Source: Neonectria sp. B-13
Lineage: Eukaryota > Ascomycota > Sordariomycetes > Hypocreales > Nectriaceae
DNA length: 64,000 nucleotides
Assembly: GCA_002682825.1 (NCBI GenBank)
Contig: NOKP01000004.1
Location: forward strand, 1,361,607-1,425,606
Direction: 5' to 3'
In this document: positions 1-9,290 of the stretch, piece by piece
How the letters are laid out: each line of letters begins with the position of its first letter
Position numbering within the stretch: position 1 is the first letter of the stretch
Position numbers and translations under genes: made by a program
The notes under the pieces: generated by a model
Databases searched by the model: none
The model's input: the letters and a program-made list of their open reading frames with translations, nothing else
What the model was told of the DNA's origin: nothing

Positions 1-811
1 TCGCCCCATACATGTTGCTGTGACTATCCGAGCCAACACATAATGTGCCCGGCCAAACGAACAACTCTTCGATCTGATCAAGTTAGCACGACCCAAATGC
101 AGGGTTTATATGGGCGCTTGCCATCACTTGGTGACCGATCGCATGGCCGGCAGGGAAAAAGGCCACACCATGTTCTTTGGCAAATGCTTCGATCAACTCG
201 TATTTGCGGAGATTGGCTTCGCTCTTCAATTGAACTTGGTGGTCAATCGCGAAGACCAGCTGCGCCGGATCCTTGATTCGTGTAGCGTCCATGGAACTGT
301 AACAGTCAATCAAATGGTGTTAATCGCATTCCAATGTTTTAAGAGCAGGAACTGAAAGCAATCGATTCGGGATCTCTAACATGAACTTCTGGGCAATCGG
401 CCAGGTGTTATCGTGACTGAGACATCTGTGAGGTTGTATTTGAATGTAGTCGCCGCTTCGTATAATCGTGCCTTCCGGGAGACCCACAGCGTGACGTTGG
501 AAAATTTTCTCGGTGAGGGTTTGCGGTGTCTTCCTTTCGGAAGGAGTATTGCCAAGGTTGGACCCCCCCGGCACTTTCACAGACGAAATCGCTGCTCGAT
601 CGACGCTTGTAGTGTTCAATGAACGGCGGGGGAAGTGCTGGTAGCATTGTAAGTGGCCGAGATGTTGGATGCAGCGAGTTCGACGAGACAGACGACTGGT
701 CTCCCGGCCGAGCGATCGAGCCCAAGGGGCTGTCGCGATCTAGGAACGTTAGTATTTTCTAGGAGATCAGCTGGGTAATCATGTGGAGTTACTCACTGCT
801 CTGTACATCAT
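1..811 (-). CDS. Homoaconitase-like protein, mitochondrial, 5' part (runs off the left edge)
   Basis: Aconitase-superfamily hydro-lyase resembling homoaconitase (LYS4), the 4Fe-4S enzyme that converts homocitrate to homoisocitrate in the fungal alpha-aminoadipate lysine pathway in mitochondria. Exons read on the minus strand are 811-797, 739-381, 296-122 and 73-1 (continuing outside). The first about 45 residues are rich in Arg and poor in acidic residues, as in a mitochondrial presequence. The segments [26 protein letters not shown]-like [27 protein letters not shown] and [18 protein letters not shown] follow the N-terminal order of homoaconitase, including the active-site SDSH. The introns are 740-796 (GTGAGT), 297-380 (GTTAGA) and 74-121, which starts with GC instead of GT. 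Several positions normally strict in LYS4 differ (GRGIGHQ is [17 protein letters not shown] is [10 protein letters not shown]), so a divergent paralogue is possible. The cluster-binding cysteines lie outside the window. Confidence 0.82.
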
Positions 812-1739
812 CTCCTCCCTGGAAGAACGCAGGACTCTGAACTAATCGATGTCGTAAGTCCTGGATTGGAAGATGTTGAAAGCGTAGGTAGTTAGTTGCT
901 TGCTGGGGCTACCCCGGACTTTTTTTTTTGTTCTTAGTCATTGCATCATGTGTGGCCTAGCGGCCGACGCCGGAGGGTTGGGACTAATTAGTGAGGTTTA
1001 TTATTAATTCAACATGCTGTAGTGGCCCAGGCTGGGACCAGGCGGTCACACTGCTGAACCCACCTCAGCTCTAGGCCTAGAGTCCTCACCCCTCGCTTAA
1101 CAGCCGCTCAGCCCAAAGCGGCACAAACTCAGCTCTGAGAATGGAAATGAATTTTAGTGTGCTTGAGTTTCGTCTCCGAGTATTATGGTTACCTCTAGTG
1201 GACTGCTATATTCTTCTAAACCGTCTTGCGCGCCGAGGCAGTGATTTGTATGTCCTAAAGGATAAAAAGAGTGAGCAATAGGCCTAGTGTTTGATGTTAT
1301 GCCATTGAATTGTGCGTCTTGACGGTTATTTAAGCAGATTGAAGATTGCCGGGCTTTGAGCAGGCTCTTTCGGGATGCTGGGTCTGGTCTGGCAACATTG
1401 AATTCGGATACCAGCATCAGAAGAAGTCATTCATCATATTAACGATGCCAGAAACTAAAGCGGGAGGCCATAAATATGAGTAGCATGTGTGACTGCTGGA
1501 GCATCTCGATTCTTTTATGTAACTACTCAAGGCTACCTTTACAAAAACACCAAAGGAAAACGCCACTGATGGTTTAAATATACATAATTCCCAGCCCCCA
1601 ACAGGCTACGTATGCAAGAAACAGCATATCCAACTATCGTCACCGGCCGTGTATACTCGTCTCGGCCATGTTTGTTTCTATCAGCCCTAATCTGGCCCTT
1701 TCTTTCCATGGCGCTGCTTTGTTCAAACGCAGCTTCGTA
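812..1739. other. Intergenic, no gene seen
   Basis: This stretch holds the promoter side of the homoaconitase-like gene and the 3' flank of the next minus-strand gene. It includes a run of ten T at about 920 and a perfect 14-bp palindrome at 1069-1082 (centre AGGCCT). Its open frames are short and resemble nothing. Confidence 0.6.
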
Positions 1740-4235
1740 TTATCGTAACATGTAAGATAGATCTGGAAGATCTCGGAGAATGTTCGCGACGGCTTCGTCG
1801 TCTTTGGAGGTATCTATTACTGGCGACTGAGGTTGTGGTGAAGCGTGGCTTGTTGTGGGTGAGGATTGTTCCGTGGAGAGGTGGGTTTCCGGGGCTTCTG
1901 AAGGCTTCGAGAGCAGAGCAAGGGCCTTTCTTGTAGCAAGAGGGATGTCTTTCATCGGTCGTACAGGATTGGGAGCTCCATCGCGGAAATCTACATTTCC
2001 AAAAGCCCAGGAACTCGGTCTGCTCTTAATTTTCAAGGATGACATTGCCTTGTTGGATATCAACTCCTCGGACAGTCCCATGTCGAGGGAAGATCGTGTC
2101 AAACCGGACCAACTCGTCATAGATGACTTAGACTGGCTGGCGGGGAGAAACCCATGGGAGTCCGGAATATCCATCGAAACGCGACTGGTGTCAGTCCAGC
2201 TCGTGGTCGATGACTTGGATTGACTCGCTGGGATCAAACCCTGTGAAGGCGGTGCGTCAAATGATGAACGAGGGACGTCAGCCCAGGTCACCGTTGGAGC
2301 TGTCCTCTTCAAGGGACTGCCGACGAGTTTGTCTGATGGCGGAGCAGCTTCTGTAGGACTAGACACATCAACCTCGTTCGGTTCTGAGCTGGCCTCCACC
2401 ACTGCTGCTAAAGAAGGGAACGTCCCGTTCTGGTCCGCTGTGGGCGAAGAAACCATCTCGCCCCAATCATCGTCGTCATCCTCTTCATCTTCACCATCCT
2501 CGATCTTCGCATCCTCAACCTCATTGCTGTCATCGGACTCTGCAGTATTAGGGGGCTGTGCTAGAGGAGATGTTGGCGACGCAATGGGTTGAATGGTTGA
2601 GTTTGGTCGACCGATCGGCTTTATCGCCGGTGGTCGTGAAACTGGCGATGACTTCACCGTTGAGCTGGGTTCAGTGATTGGCGACGTATGTGATTCAGGA
2701 GGAGGAATAGTGATTGTTGGCGATGAGCTGCTCCACCCAAACGCCGGCGCAGTGGGCGAGGCCACAGTAGTCTTCGAAATAGTCGACGCATGTCTCGAAT
2801 GACTCTTTCGGCTGAGCAGTTCGGCAATTTCCACTTGCGGTGCGGACGAGTCCCAGTTGAAGATCTTGCTGCCAGCAGCGCCCGTTCGACGACCAAGCAC
2901 GACTCGTCCGGCAATCGAGTCCTCCTCCATCCACCGCCTCACAATTTGGATGGCTTGATCGCGCACCGTCGAAGCTCCCCAACTGATGCGCACGTAGTTC
3001 TCGTCGTCGCCCAGTCTATGTTTCCGGATGGAGCCAAAGCGAGATATGCGATACCAAGTCTTGCGCTCGTCAATGGAAGCAAAGGTATCATCGATGATGA
3101 CGTCCGGGACGGGCTCCGGTGAGGGAAATGAGGTGTCCACGGACGGGAAGAGGTCATCTAGTTTTGACAGGTCGATTGAGTAGGGCACGGATGGTGGTTC
3201 CAGACGCTTCGGCATTGGCTCTTCAGGTGTCTCGTCAAGTGGCGTCTGCAAAGCAGGAGCTTCCTGTGGGGTTTCGTCATTGTGTAGGAGATCGGGAGTG
3301 CTTGTCTCGACTTGTAGCGGTGGTTCAGGCTGAGGCAGCTCTAACATAGGCAGTGGCTCTTCCACAGGTGGTGGCTCTTCCGTGGGTAATGGAGTTTCCA
3401 AAGGCAGCACCTCCCTCGCTTTCAACTCATGCTCCGTATCATTTGGCGGCTCTTCGACAGGTCCTATATCGAGAGGCCCGGGCTCGTGCTCTGCAGGATC
3501 CAGCACCTGCAGCTCGACGGGCGAGGCAGTGCTCGAAGTCTTCCTCAACGACGGGTCGATGGGCGATATACTGTGATTTCGCTTTGCGATTCCATCGTAC
3601 ATACTCACCAGTTCCTGGACCTTCAAGGAAGGCTGCCGCGAGGTCTTTGGCTGGGCATCGAGATGAATCGCGGGTCCAGGGGGTTGCTCCGGCGAGCCCG
3701 GCCGTGGCTCTTCTTCGCTGGCGGGTGTACTCGAGCTGGCAGCTGAAGCTTCAGCATCGGGCCTCCGCCATATATCCTCGACAGTCTCCTTCGTCCCGTT
3801 GGCGTGCGTCATGGAGCCCAGGTGCCTCTCTCTTTCTCCATCGCGGCGCATCCCCTCCCCGAGACTGATGGCCGAGTCCGTATTCCTCTCGTCCTTCCTC
3901 ATCCGCGCCGTCTCCAACATGGCCAGCTGGCCCCATGCATCCGGCGACGGCGACGGCAGCCTCGACGCCGGCCCACTGCCATTGGCATTGCCATCCTGCG
4001 GCCGCAAGCCGGGGCTCCTCCCCCACCGGGGACTATTGCTGTCCTTGCCGGGCTCGTTCCACCCGCCCCACGCATCGTCGTCCTCCCACGGCGCGCGGGC
4101 GGGCGAGACGCGCTGCTGCGGGCTGTGATCGGCCGAGGCCGAGAAGTGCGCGCTGGGCGGCGGCGCGGGCAGGTCTATCTTCGGGGGTGGTGCGTAGTCG
4201 GCCGCAGTCCAAGGGGAGCCCCAGGGATCGTCCAT
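1740..4235 (-). CDS. Conserved fungal low-complexity protein of unknown function (831 aa)
   Basis: A single uninterrupted 831-codon frame with an ATG at 4235. The N-terminal 330 residues are Pro/Glu/Ser-rich and look disordered, opening with a W/D/P-rich motif (MDDPWGSPW). The only part that looks folded is around residues 385-470: it contains WYRISRFGSIRKHR, a tryptophan-rich stretch (VRISWGAS) and IVRRWMEEDS, then GSKIFNWDSSAPQVEIAELL. The remainder is Ser/Thr/Pro-rich with an acidic run near residue 590 and two related copies of a W/S-rich segment (SQSKSS.TSW). The C-terminus ends LPDLSYMLR. The overall plan resembles widely conserved but uncharacterised fungal proteins; I cannot assign a biochemical role. 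No signal peptide or membrane segment is visible. The next gene downstream of its start (CAF-1) is also on the minus strand, 817 bp away. Confidence 0.8.
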   Translation of the reverse strand: MDDPWGSPWTAADYAPPPKIDLPAPPPSAHFSASADHSPQQRVSPARAPWEDDDAWGGWNEPGKDSNSPRWGRSPGLRPQDGNANGSGPASRLPSPSPDAWGQLAMLETARMRKDERNTDSAISLGEGMRRDGERERHLGSMTHANGTKETVEDIWRRPDAEASAASSSTPASEEEPRPGSPEQPPGPAIHLDAQPKTSRQPSLKVQELVSMYDGIAKRNHSISPIDPSLRKTSSTASPVELQVLDPAEHEPGPLDIGPVEEPPNDTEHELKAREVLPLETPLPTEEPPPVEEPLPMLELPQPEPPLQVETSTPDLLHNDETPQEAPALQTPLDETPEEPMPKRLEPPSVPYSIDLSKLDDLFPSVDTSFPSPEPVPDVIIDDTFASIDERKTWYRISRFGSIRKHRLGDDENYVRISWGASTVRDQAIQIVRRWMEEDSIAGRVVLGRRTGAAGSKIFNWDSSAPQVEIAELLSRKSHSRHASTISKTTVASPTAPAFGWSSSSPTITIPPPESHTSPITEPSSTVKSSPVSRPPAIKPIGRPNSTIQPIASPTSPLAQPPNTAESDDSNEVEDAKIEDGEDEEDDDDDWGEMVSSPTADQNGTFPSLAAVVEASSEPNEVDVSSPTEAAPPSDKLVGSPLKRTAPTVTWADVPRSSFDAPPSQGLIPASQSKSSTTSWTDTSRVSMDIPDSHGFLPASQSKSSMTSWSGLTRSSLDMGLSEELISNKAMSSLKIKSRPSSWAFGNVDFRDGAPNPVRPMKDIPLATRKALALLSKPSEAPETHLSTEQSSPTTSHASPQPQSPVIDTSKDDEAVANILRDLPDLSYMLR

Positions 4236-5052
4236 GCTGGGCGAGCGTACATGTCGCGGCGGCCAGGGGACGCGGGGAATAGGGTTCGAGGCCGAGAAGG
4301 GAGAACGCGGGCGGAATTATCGAAGTCGAATTATCATTGCGAGCGGGATGAGCGAAGAGGGATGGACGAGGTGTCGCGGCGGCCGGTGGCGCGGTATTGT
4401 ATTCGTATGCAGGACGGAGTTGCGTATGCGTAATCTAGAAGCGATGACGCAACAGGGGGGCACGTTCGAAAGCCGGGCGACGTGCAAAAGAACAGCAGCG
4501 AACACGATTGACAATAGCTCAATATCTTCAGTCTCGAATAAAGTGACAGGCGTGCAGGTTGAGGCCGGTGGTGAATTGTTTGGGGTTTTTAGGAAGGGCG
4601 AGACATTGTTCAAGAATGTATTTGGCAGGCGACGAGAGGCGTCAGGGGGCGCGTTCCCCGGCATCAAAATTAGCCCCGCCAACTCCGTCCATCCCGGCAG
4701 AAGCTAGGGCCAGCGCCGACGGCATGGCACTCCACTCGGATACATCAGTGGACACGAGACACGTCATGGCAAATAATAAACCACACATTGATTGTAGACT
4801 ACTGTATTTGATTGTGTCTATCGCGTGCCAGAGACGTCCCAGGACATCTCACGACAGCAATCGAGATGCATATACATTTCCCATCTCCCATCTCCCACAA
4901 GCATGCCGCCCTCCCAATTCCATTAAAGCAGGCCCTATAAAAGCAAACACCAAACACTCCGACGCTAATCAGCAGTCAATCCCTTGTGATTGTTGAATCT
5001 CATTTCCATCCCGTCCCGCCCGGTCCCGTCCCGCTGTTCCAATTATGTTGCT
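4236..5052. other. Intergenic promoter region
   Basis: Upstream region of the 831-aa gene and 3' flank of the CAF-1 gene, both on the minus strand. Small frames cross it, but none has recognisable similarity. No promoter element stands out. Confidence 0.5.
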
Positions 5053-7051
5053 TCATGAAATCTCGTGGCCGGGCTTGAGTGCCCATGCCTTCTGCCGGCC
5101 TTGGCCCTTCCTCTCGGCCACGCGCTCTAGCGTGTTCTTTACCTCAGTTCTCGAGACTTTGTTGGGAGCGAATTGATAGTAGATCACGTCCAAAATTCCT
5201 ATTTTAGAGAGAGCTGCGTTGTCGAGGATGGCCTTCTTCACATCGTCCATGAGCTCTGACTTGACCAGCTTTAGTCCGTCCGTCGCAGCCCCGCCAGCGA
5301 GTGCCACAAATGCATTTGCAGGTGCAGAAGGAGGGGGCATCTTGGCCCCCGTCTCGCCGGATTGGCTCGTCTTCGCTGTCTTGCTCTTTGGTTCGGATCC
5401 CCAGTATTCGGTCGAGAACGGATCAATTGAACAGCCTTGCACGAATGCGTCTGCTTCGCGTGTTAGTGGTTGTTCTTGTTCACGATTCAAAAGGAGCTCA
5501 CCATGAATAAACTCCATCCGGTGGTCGTAGGTGGTTTGGTTCAGGGTCAGACGTTTGTCATCTTCGAAGCATAGCCCCGTGCAGTCTGGCTCCATTGCGT
5601 TTGCAAAGATGCCTCGAGACAAGCCCGCATCCTCCGAGTCGTCAAGGAATTCCTCCATGTCGTCTTCATCGTCGAGCTCTTCCTCGTCGTCGACCATATC
5701 TAGATCCTCGCCCTCTTCTTCCTGCCATTCAGCTTCTGAATCGTAGTCGTAGTCGAGTGGCAGGCGTCTGCCTGTGGGCTTCCGAGCCAACTGGCTCAGG
5801 TTTCTTTGTCCAAGCGCAAACGGCTTGAAAGTCATCGTTCCGTAGTACGGTGGCCGAACATCTTGAGAGAACGCAATGACCTTCATTGGAACTTTGGCTA
5901 GCTTTCGGCGAGCTTCCTTCATGACCTTGCTAGCATAGTCGGGGTCTGCGTTGTCTGGTTTCTCCGTCTGCTTGTAAGCCTGCTCCATGACGTGCTTAAC
6001 CGGGTGATGAAGCTTGCCACGTCTAGGGAGCACACTTGGCAACGCAAAGATAGCCACGGCGTCGAAAGATGCACTGTTGGCCTCTTCAGACCGTTTGCCA
6101 CCAATATATTCGTCCAAGATTCGCGACTTGATGTCTCGCGTCTCCTCATCCATCTGCGGTCCTAACGCAGCCAGCTGGGTATGTGCCTTGATGAAAAAAG
6201 GTTTGAACAACTTATCATACTCCGTCTTGGACTCCCTGGCTGTCGCCTTAACCGGACTGGTGTCATCTTTGGAATTGTCCTGGCTGGAAGCGTTGTCGGA
6301 TTTCTTTGGCGTGCTCGGGGCTTTGAAAAAGGTGTTCAGGGTCCGCTGGCTTCTGGCCTTCTTCTCCTTTTCGTCTTGGAGTCGCTTCTGGTCCTCTTCC
6401 TTCTTGCGCTTCTTGTCTTCACGCTCCTTGGCCTTGGCTGCCCTCTCCTCGTCCGCCTTGGCCTTTTTACAGGCCTGCTCCTTTAATCGAGCAGCCTTCT
6501 CCTCTTCCGCTTTGGCCCTCTCTACTGCCTTGACTGCCTTCTCCACAGCCTTAGCCTCTTCACGCTCCTTCTTCTGTTCGGCCAACTCCTTATCGCGTGC
6601 TTCCTTCTCCGCGCTAGTGAGACGCTTTCGCTTCGCTGGGGGGTTGGTCGTCGGTTTGGATTGAGTGTCCGGGCTCGTAGTGACGTTTGGTTTTAAGAGG
6701 GACGTGGAAATTTGTGTCGAGGCTTTCTTCGTTGGGGTCTGGGGAGATGGTGACTTCCGTGTTGGGGTGCTGCTGCCAGCTTCAGTAAGACCGGGCGATG
6801 CCCGGGGGGAAGGCTGATTGCCAACTTCAGCCATAACAGGCAACACTGTCAAGTCAGCGCTTCTGCATTGTGATGAATACACTATTGTACTCACTGCTGT
6901 CGATGGTTGGCTGTGTTTTACCAGTCACGGTGGTCTTGGTGACTTCGGTGCTGTCTGCCTTGACAGTTTCCCCGGTAAACTCGCCATGACTTCTCTTGCG
7001 GCCCGTAGCCTCAGATTCTCGTACATTGGGCGACATTTCGTGCAAAGCCAT
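5053..7051 (-). CDS. RLF2: Chromatin assembly factor 1 (CAF-1) large subunit, p150/Cac1/Rlf2 type
   Basis: Histone H3-H4 chaperone subunit that deposits nucleosomes at replication forks via PCNA. Two exons: 7051-6895 and 6845-5053, with a 49-nt intron (6846-6894; GTGAGT donor, CTGAC branch point, ACAG acceptor). Spliced length is 649 residues. Landmarks in order: a Ser/Pro/Thr-rich N-terminus; a long Lys/Glu/Arg-rich KER coiled coil (about residues 125-220); a PIP box, QRTLNTFFK (Q-x2-L-x2-F-F), right after it; a conserved central block (KLFKPFFIKAHTQLA); the GTMTFKPFALG segment; an ED acidic region (WQEEEGEDLDM and following); and a C-terminal winged-helix-like end (ILDVIYYQFAPNKVSRTEVKNTLERVAERKG). 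The chosen ATG (MALHEMSP) is the third in-frame ATG of the first exon; ATG codons 4 and 49 codons upstream are alternatives. Nuclear protein. Confidence 0.9.
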
Positions 7052-8228
7052 GGGAGGCAGCATGAGCTGACAAGCTCTCGATGATCCGACTTGACGGTGC
7101 TGACAGAGATGGAGGCGGTATTGCAACTGGTGGTCAGGGACTTGGCGTGCACGTCGGGGTCGGGTTCGTGTTTGTGTACGAAACGAAGAAACAAACAAGG
7201 TGACAATTAAATTACGAACAAGAGGTTCAAAGATAGCACTCTCGTGGTTTGAGCGGCACTTTGTGGAACAATTGACGGTCTCGCAGCTTCACGAGACCTC
7301 CAGTGGCATGTCAAGGCAGGAAGTCGAAAGGGAAGCATTGACCCTAGAGGTCGGTCTACAGGACGCGAGACGCGTTAATTTGGCGCCACAGGGCAGCGAT
7401 TTACGCGTGAGCTCGTACCGAAAGCCACACTTTGCGGCTAATCGTCGGCGCGGTGAAAGTGTGGCTCAGCCATTTCAGGCGCGACACTCGCTCCGCGCTT
7501 GCGACTATTAGTGGGGCGTTGATGATCATCCGCGATGCGATTCTCCGAATGACCACCGTCAGGGCCAAGATGGAGATCGACGAAGTGACGTTTAGCGACG
7601 GGATATAGAACACAAGCTAACTCCGATGGGGGTATAGAATTGGACACTAGTCTCATCATCTGATGTCACCCGTATTACGAAGCGCCCGTAACGTCACTGC
7701 GGCAATCCTCGTCGCAGAGTGTGAAGTCAAAGGCTGCCTCCTGAATACGAGAGGGAGCCGGCGATCACTTCAATCACAACCTATGTTACAAGGAGGCCTC
7801 TTGGATTTGTTCACGCCAGGGTGTACCACCTGTGTTGGTGAATGACAAGTGAAGGAATTCTTCATTAAGCATGTCTCTATCTTGAGTCTGCTGTATAGGG
7901 ATATTTTCAACATTAAGCTTCTTCTCCCAGCCTTTGGAGGCGCCTTCCAACAGCACACAGGGCCTCCATAGACTAATGAGGTACAGCACAGTAGCGAGAG
8001 GATTCAAAGTAAATCATCGGGGTATCAAGACCCAAGGAAAACGACGGTAGATTTTAGACGGAACGAAAGGGTAAGCCAATGCTAGCAACGCCGACCAATG
8101 CAAGAGGCCTTAGAGTATGATGTTGGAACGAATGAACCGTAATGAATGAATCATGACCGAAACTGCGTTCTCCCCGAGTTGTCGTGATGTGGCTTTTGAG
8201 CCAGTTTTGTGGATTTTAATATTATTCC
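7052..8228. other. Intergenic, no gene seen
   Basis: Upstream region of CAF-1 and 3' flank of the next minus-strand gene. The open frames are short and overlap one another on both strands; none resembles a protein family. Confidence 0.5.
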
Positions 8229-9290
8229 TTAATCAGGGTTGGCGATGAAAAGGCGGCCAGAGGTAAGAGTGGATGTCCGCTCATCAACGCTTCCGCGCCT
8301 CTTAAGCTCGTCTGCCGTCTTGACGCTCTTTTCTCTCGTAAGCGCCGAGTGCATGAGCGAGTTGGCGGCCAACCGGGGGGCACTGCCGAGCTCTCCGACG
8401 TTGTCAGCACGCTCAGCGCTGCTGCCACTTCCCGTGCTTCCAGCCTTGCCGCTAGCTGCGTCGTCGACGATGTCTTCGGGGGTAGCCTCCACCATGCTGC
8501 CGGTGCGTTCAGGGGTATCGCCTGGGCTCCACCGTCGGCTGTTCTGACTCCCCATGCCACCGGAAGACCTGTAGGCGAGCCCTCGACGGCCACTGGCGGT
8601 GCTACTCCGGCCGCTGCTGCCGGTCCTGCGGTGTTGTGAGCGACCCATGGTCGGTAGGTCTTCATCCTCGCTGCTCTCTCCCTCGACTTCGGTAGCACTC
8701 AGGCGCATGGGTACTCCTCCAACGCCAACATGATTTTCGCCTGGAGCGTAGCCGACGACAGGCGTCTTTGCGTGATGTCGGATCTTGGGAATCTTGGCAG
8801 AGACCTTGCCTGTGGTGCTGAGCCCGGTGCTGGTGCGGCCAGTAGCACCACCGGGGCCGCCGCCAGCGCCTCGAGGGCCGCCGGTGACCTCGAGGGTGGC
8901 GCGCATCTTCGCAGCGCGCTGCTGGGCAGCTATTCGTGGGTCTTCATACTGGGCTCGGTCGCACCATACGGTGGCTTTTTGCTTGCGCAGGAGGGCGACA
9001 TAGCCAGACGGTTGCGAGCTACCACCGGAGCGGCTTGAGATGGATCGCCGGAGTTCGGTGTTTGACGAGGTGCGGTAGGCGGCGGGAGGCGGGATGCTCG
9101 AGGAGGTGCTGAAGGTGTTGACAGAAGGAGAGCGACGGGTGTGGGCGCTGTGACCCGGCTGGGTGAGGTGGGAGGGCATCGGATTCTGGAGCTGCATGGG
9201 GAACACGTTGGAGGAGGTTGTTCGGGAGCGAGAGTGGCCGTAAGCGTTGGTTTGGTCCAATGGGCCTCTCATACCATGGGGCTCCAGCAT
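8229..9290 (-). CDS. Conserved basic Ser/Arg-rich protein of unknown function
   Basis: A 353-codon frame from the first in-frame ATG (9290, MLEPHGMRGP). The most conserved-looking part is near residues 95-135: SGYVALLRKQKATVWCDRAQ followed by EDPRIAAQQRAAKMRATLEV, which is Lys/Arg-rich and probably helical. A second short block (KIRHHAKTPVVGYAPGENHVG) and the motif VPMRLSATEVEGESSEDED follow; the rest is Ser/Gly/Arg-rich and likely disordered. No membrane segment or signal peptide. The frame stays open for about 16 codons upstream of the ATG before a TGA, so a further 5' exon is possible. I do not recognise the family well enough to name a function; the layout suggests a cytosolic or nuclear regulatory protein, which is inference only. 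Confidence 0.65.
   Translation of the reverse strand: MLEPHGMRGPLDQTNAYGHSRSRTTSSNVFPMQLQNPMPSHLTQPGHSAHTRRSPSVNTFSTSSSIPPPAAYRTSSNTELRRSISSRSGGSSQPSGYVALLRKQKATVWCDRAQYEDPRIAAQQRAAKMRATLEVTGGPRGAGGGPGGATGRTSTGLSTTGKVSAKIPKIRHHAKTPVVGYAPGENHVGVGGVPMRLSATEVEGESSEDEDLPTMGRSQHRRTGSSGRSSTASGRRGLAYRSSGGMGSQNSRRWSPGDTPERTGSMVEATPEDIVDDAASGKAGSTGSGSSAERADNVGELGSAPRLAANSLMHSALTREKSVKTADELKRRGSVDERTSTLTSGRLFIANPD

Noticed and set aside
3804..4433. 209-codon plus-strand frame antisense to the 831-aa gene
   Set aside because: Arg-rich shadow frame of GC-rich coding sequence on the other strand.
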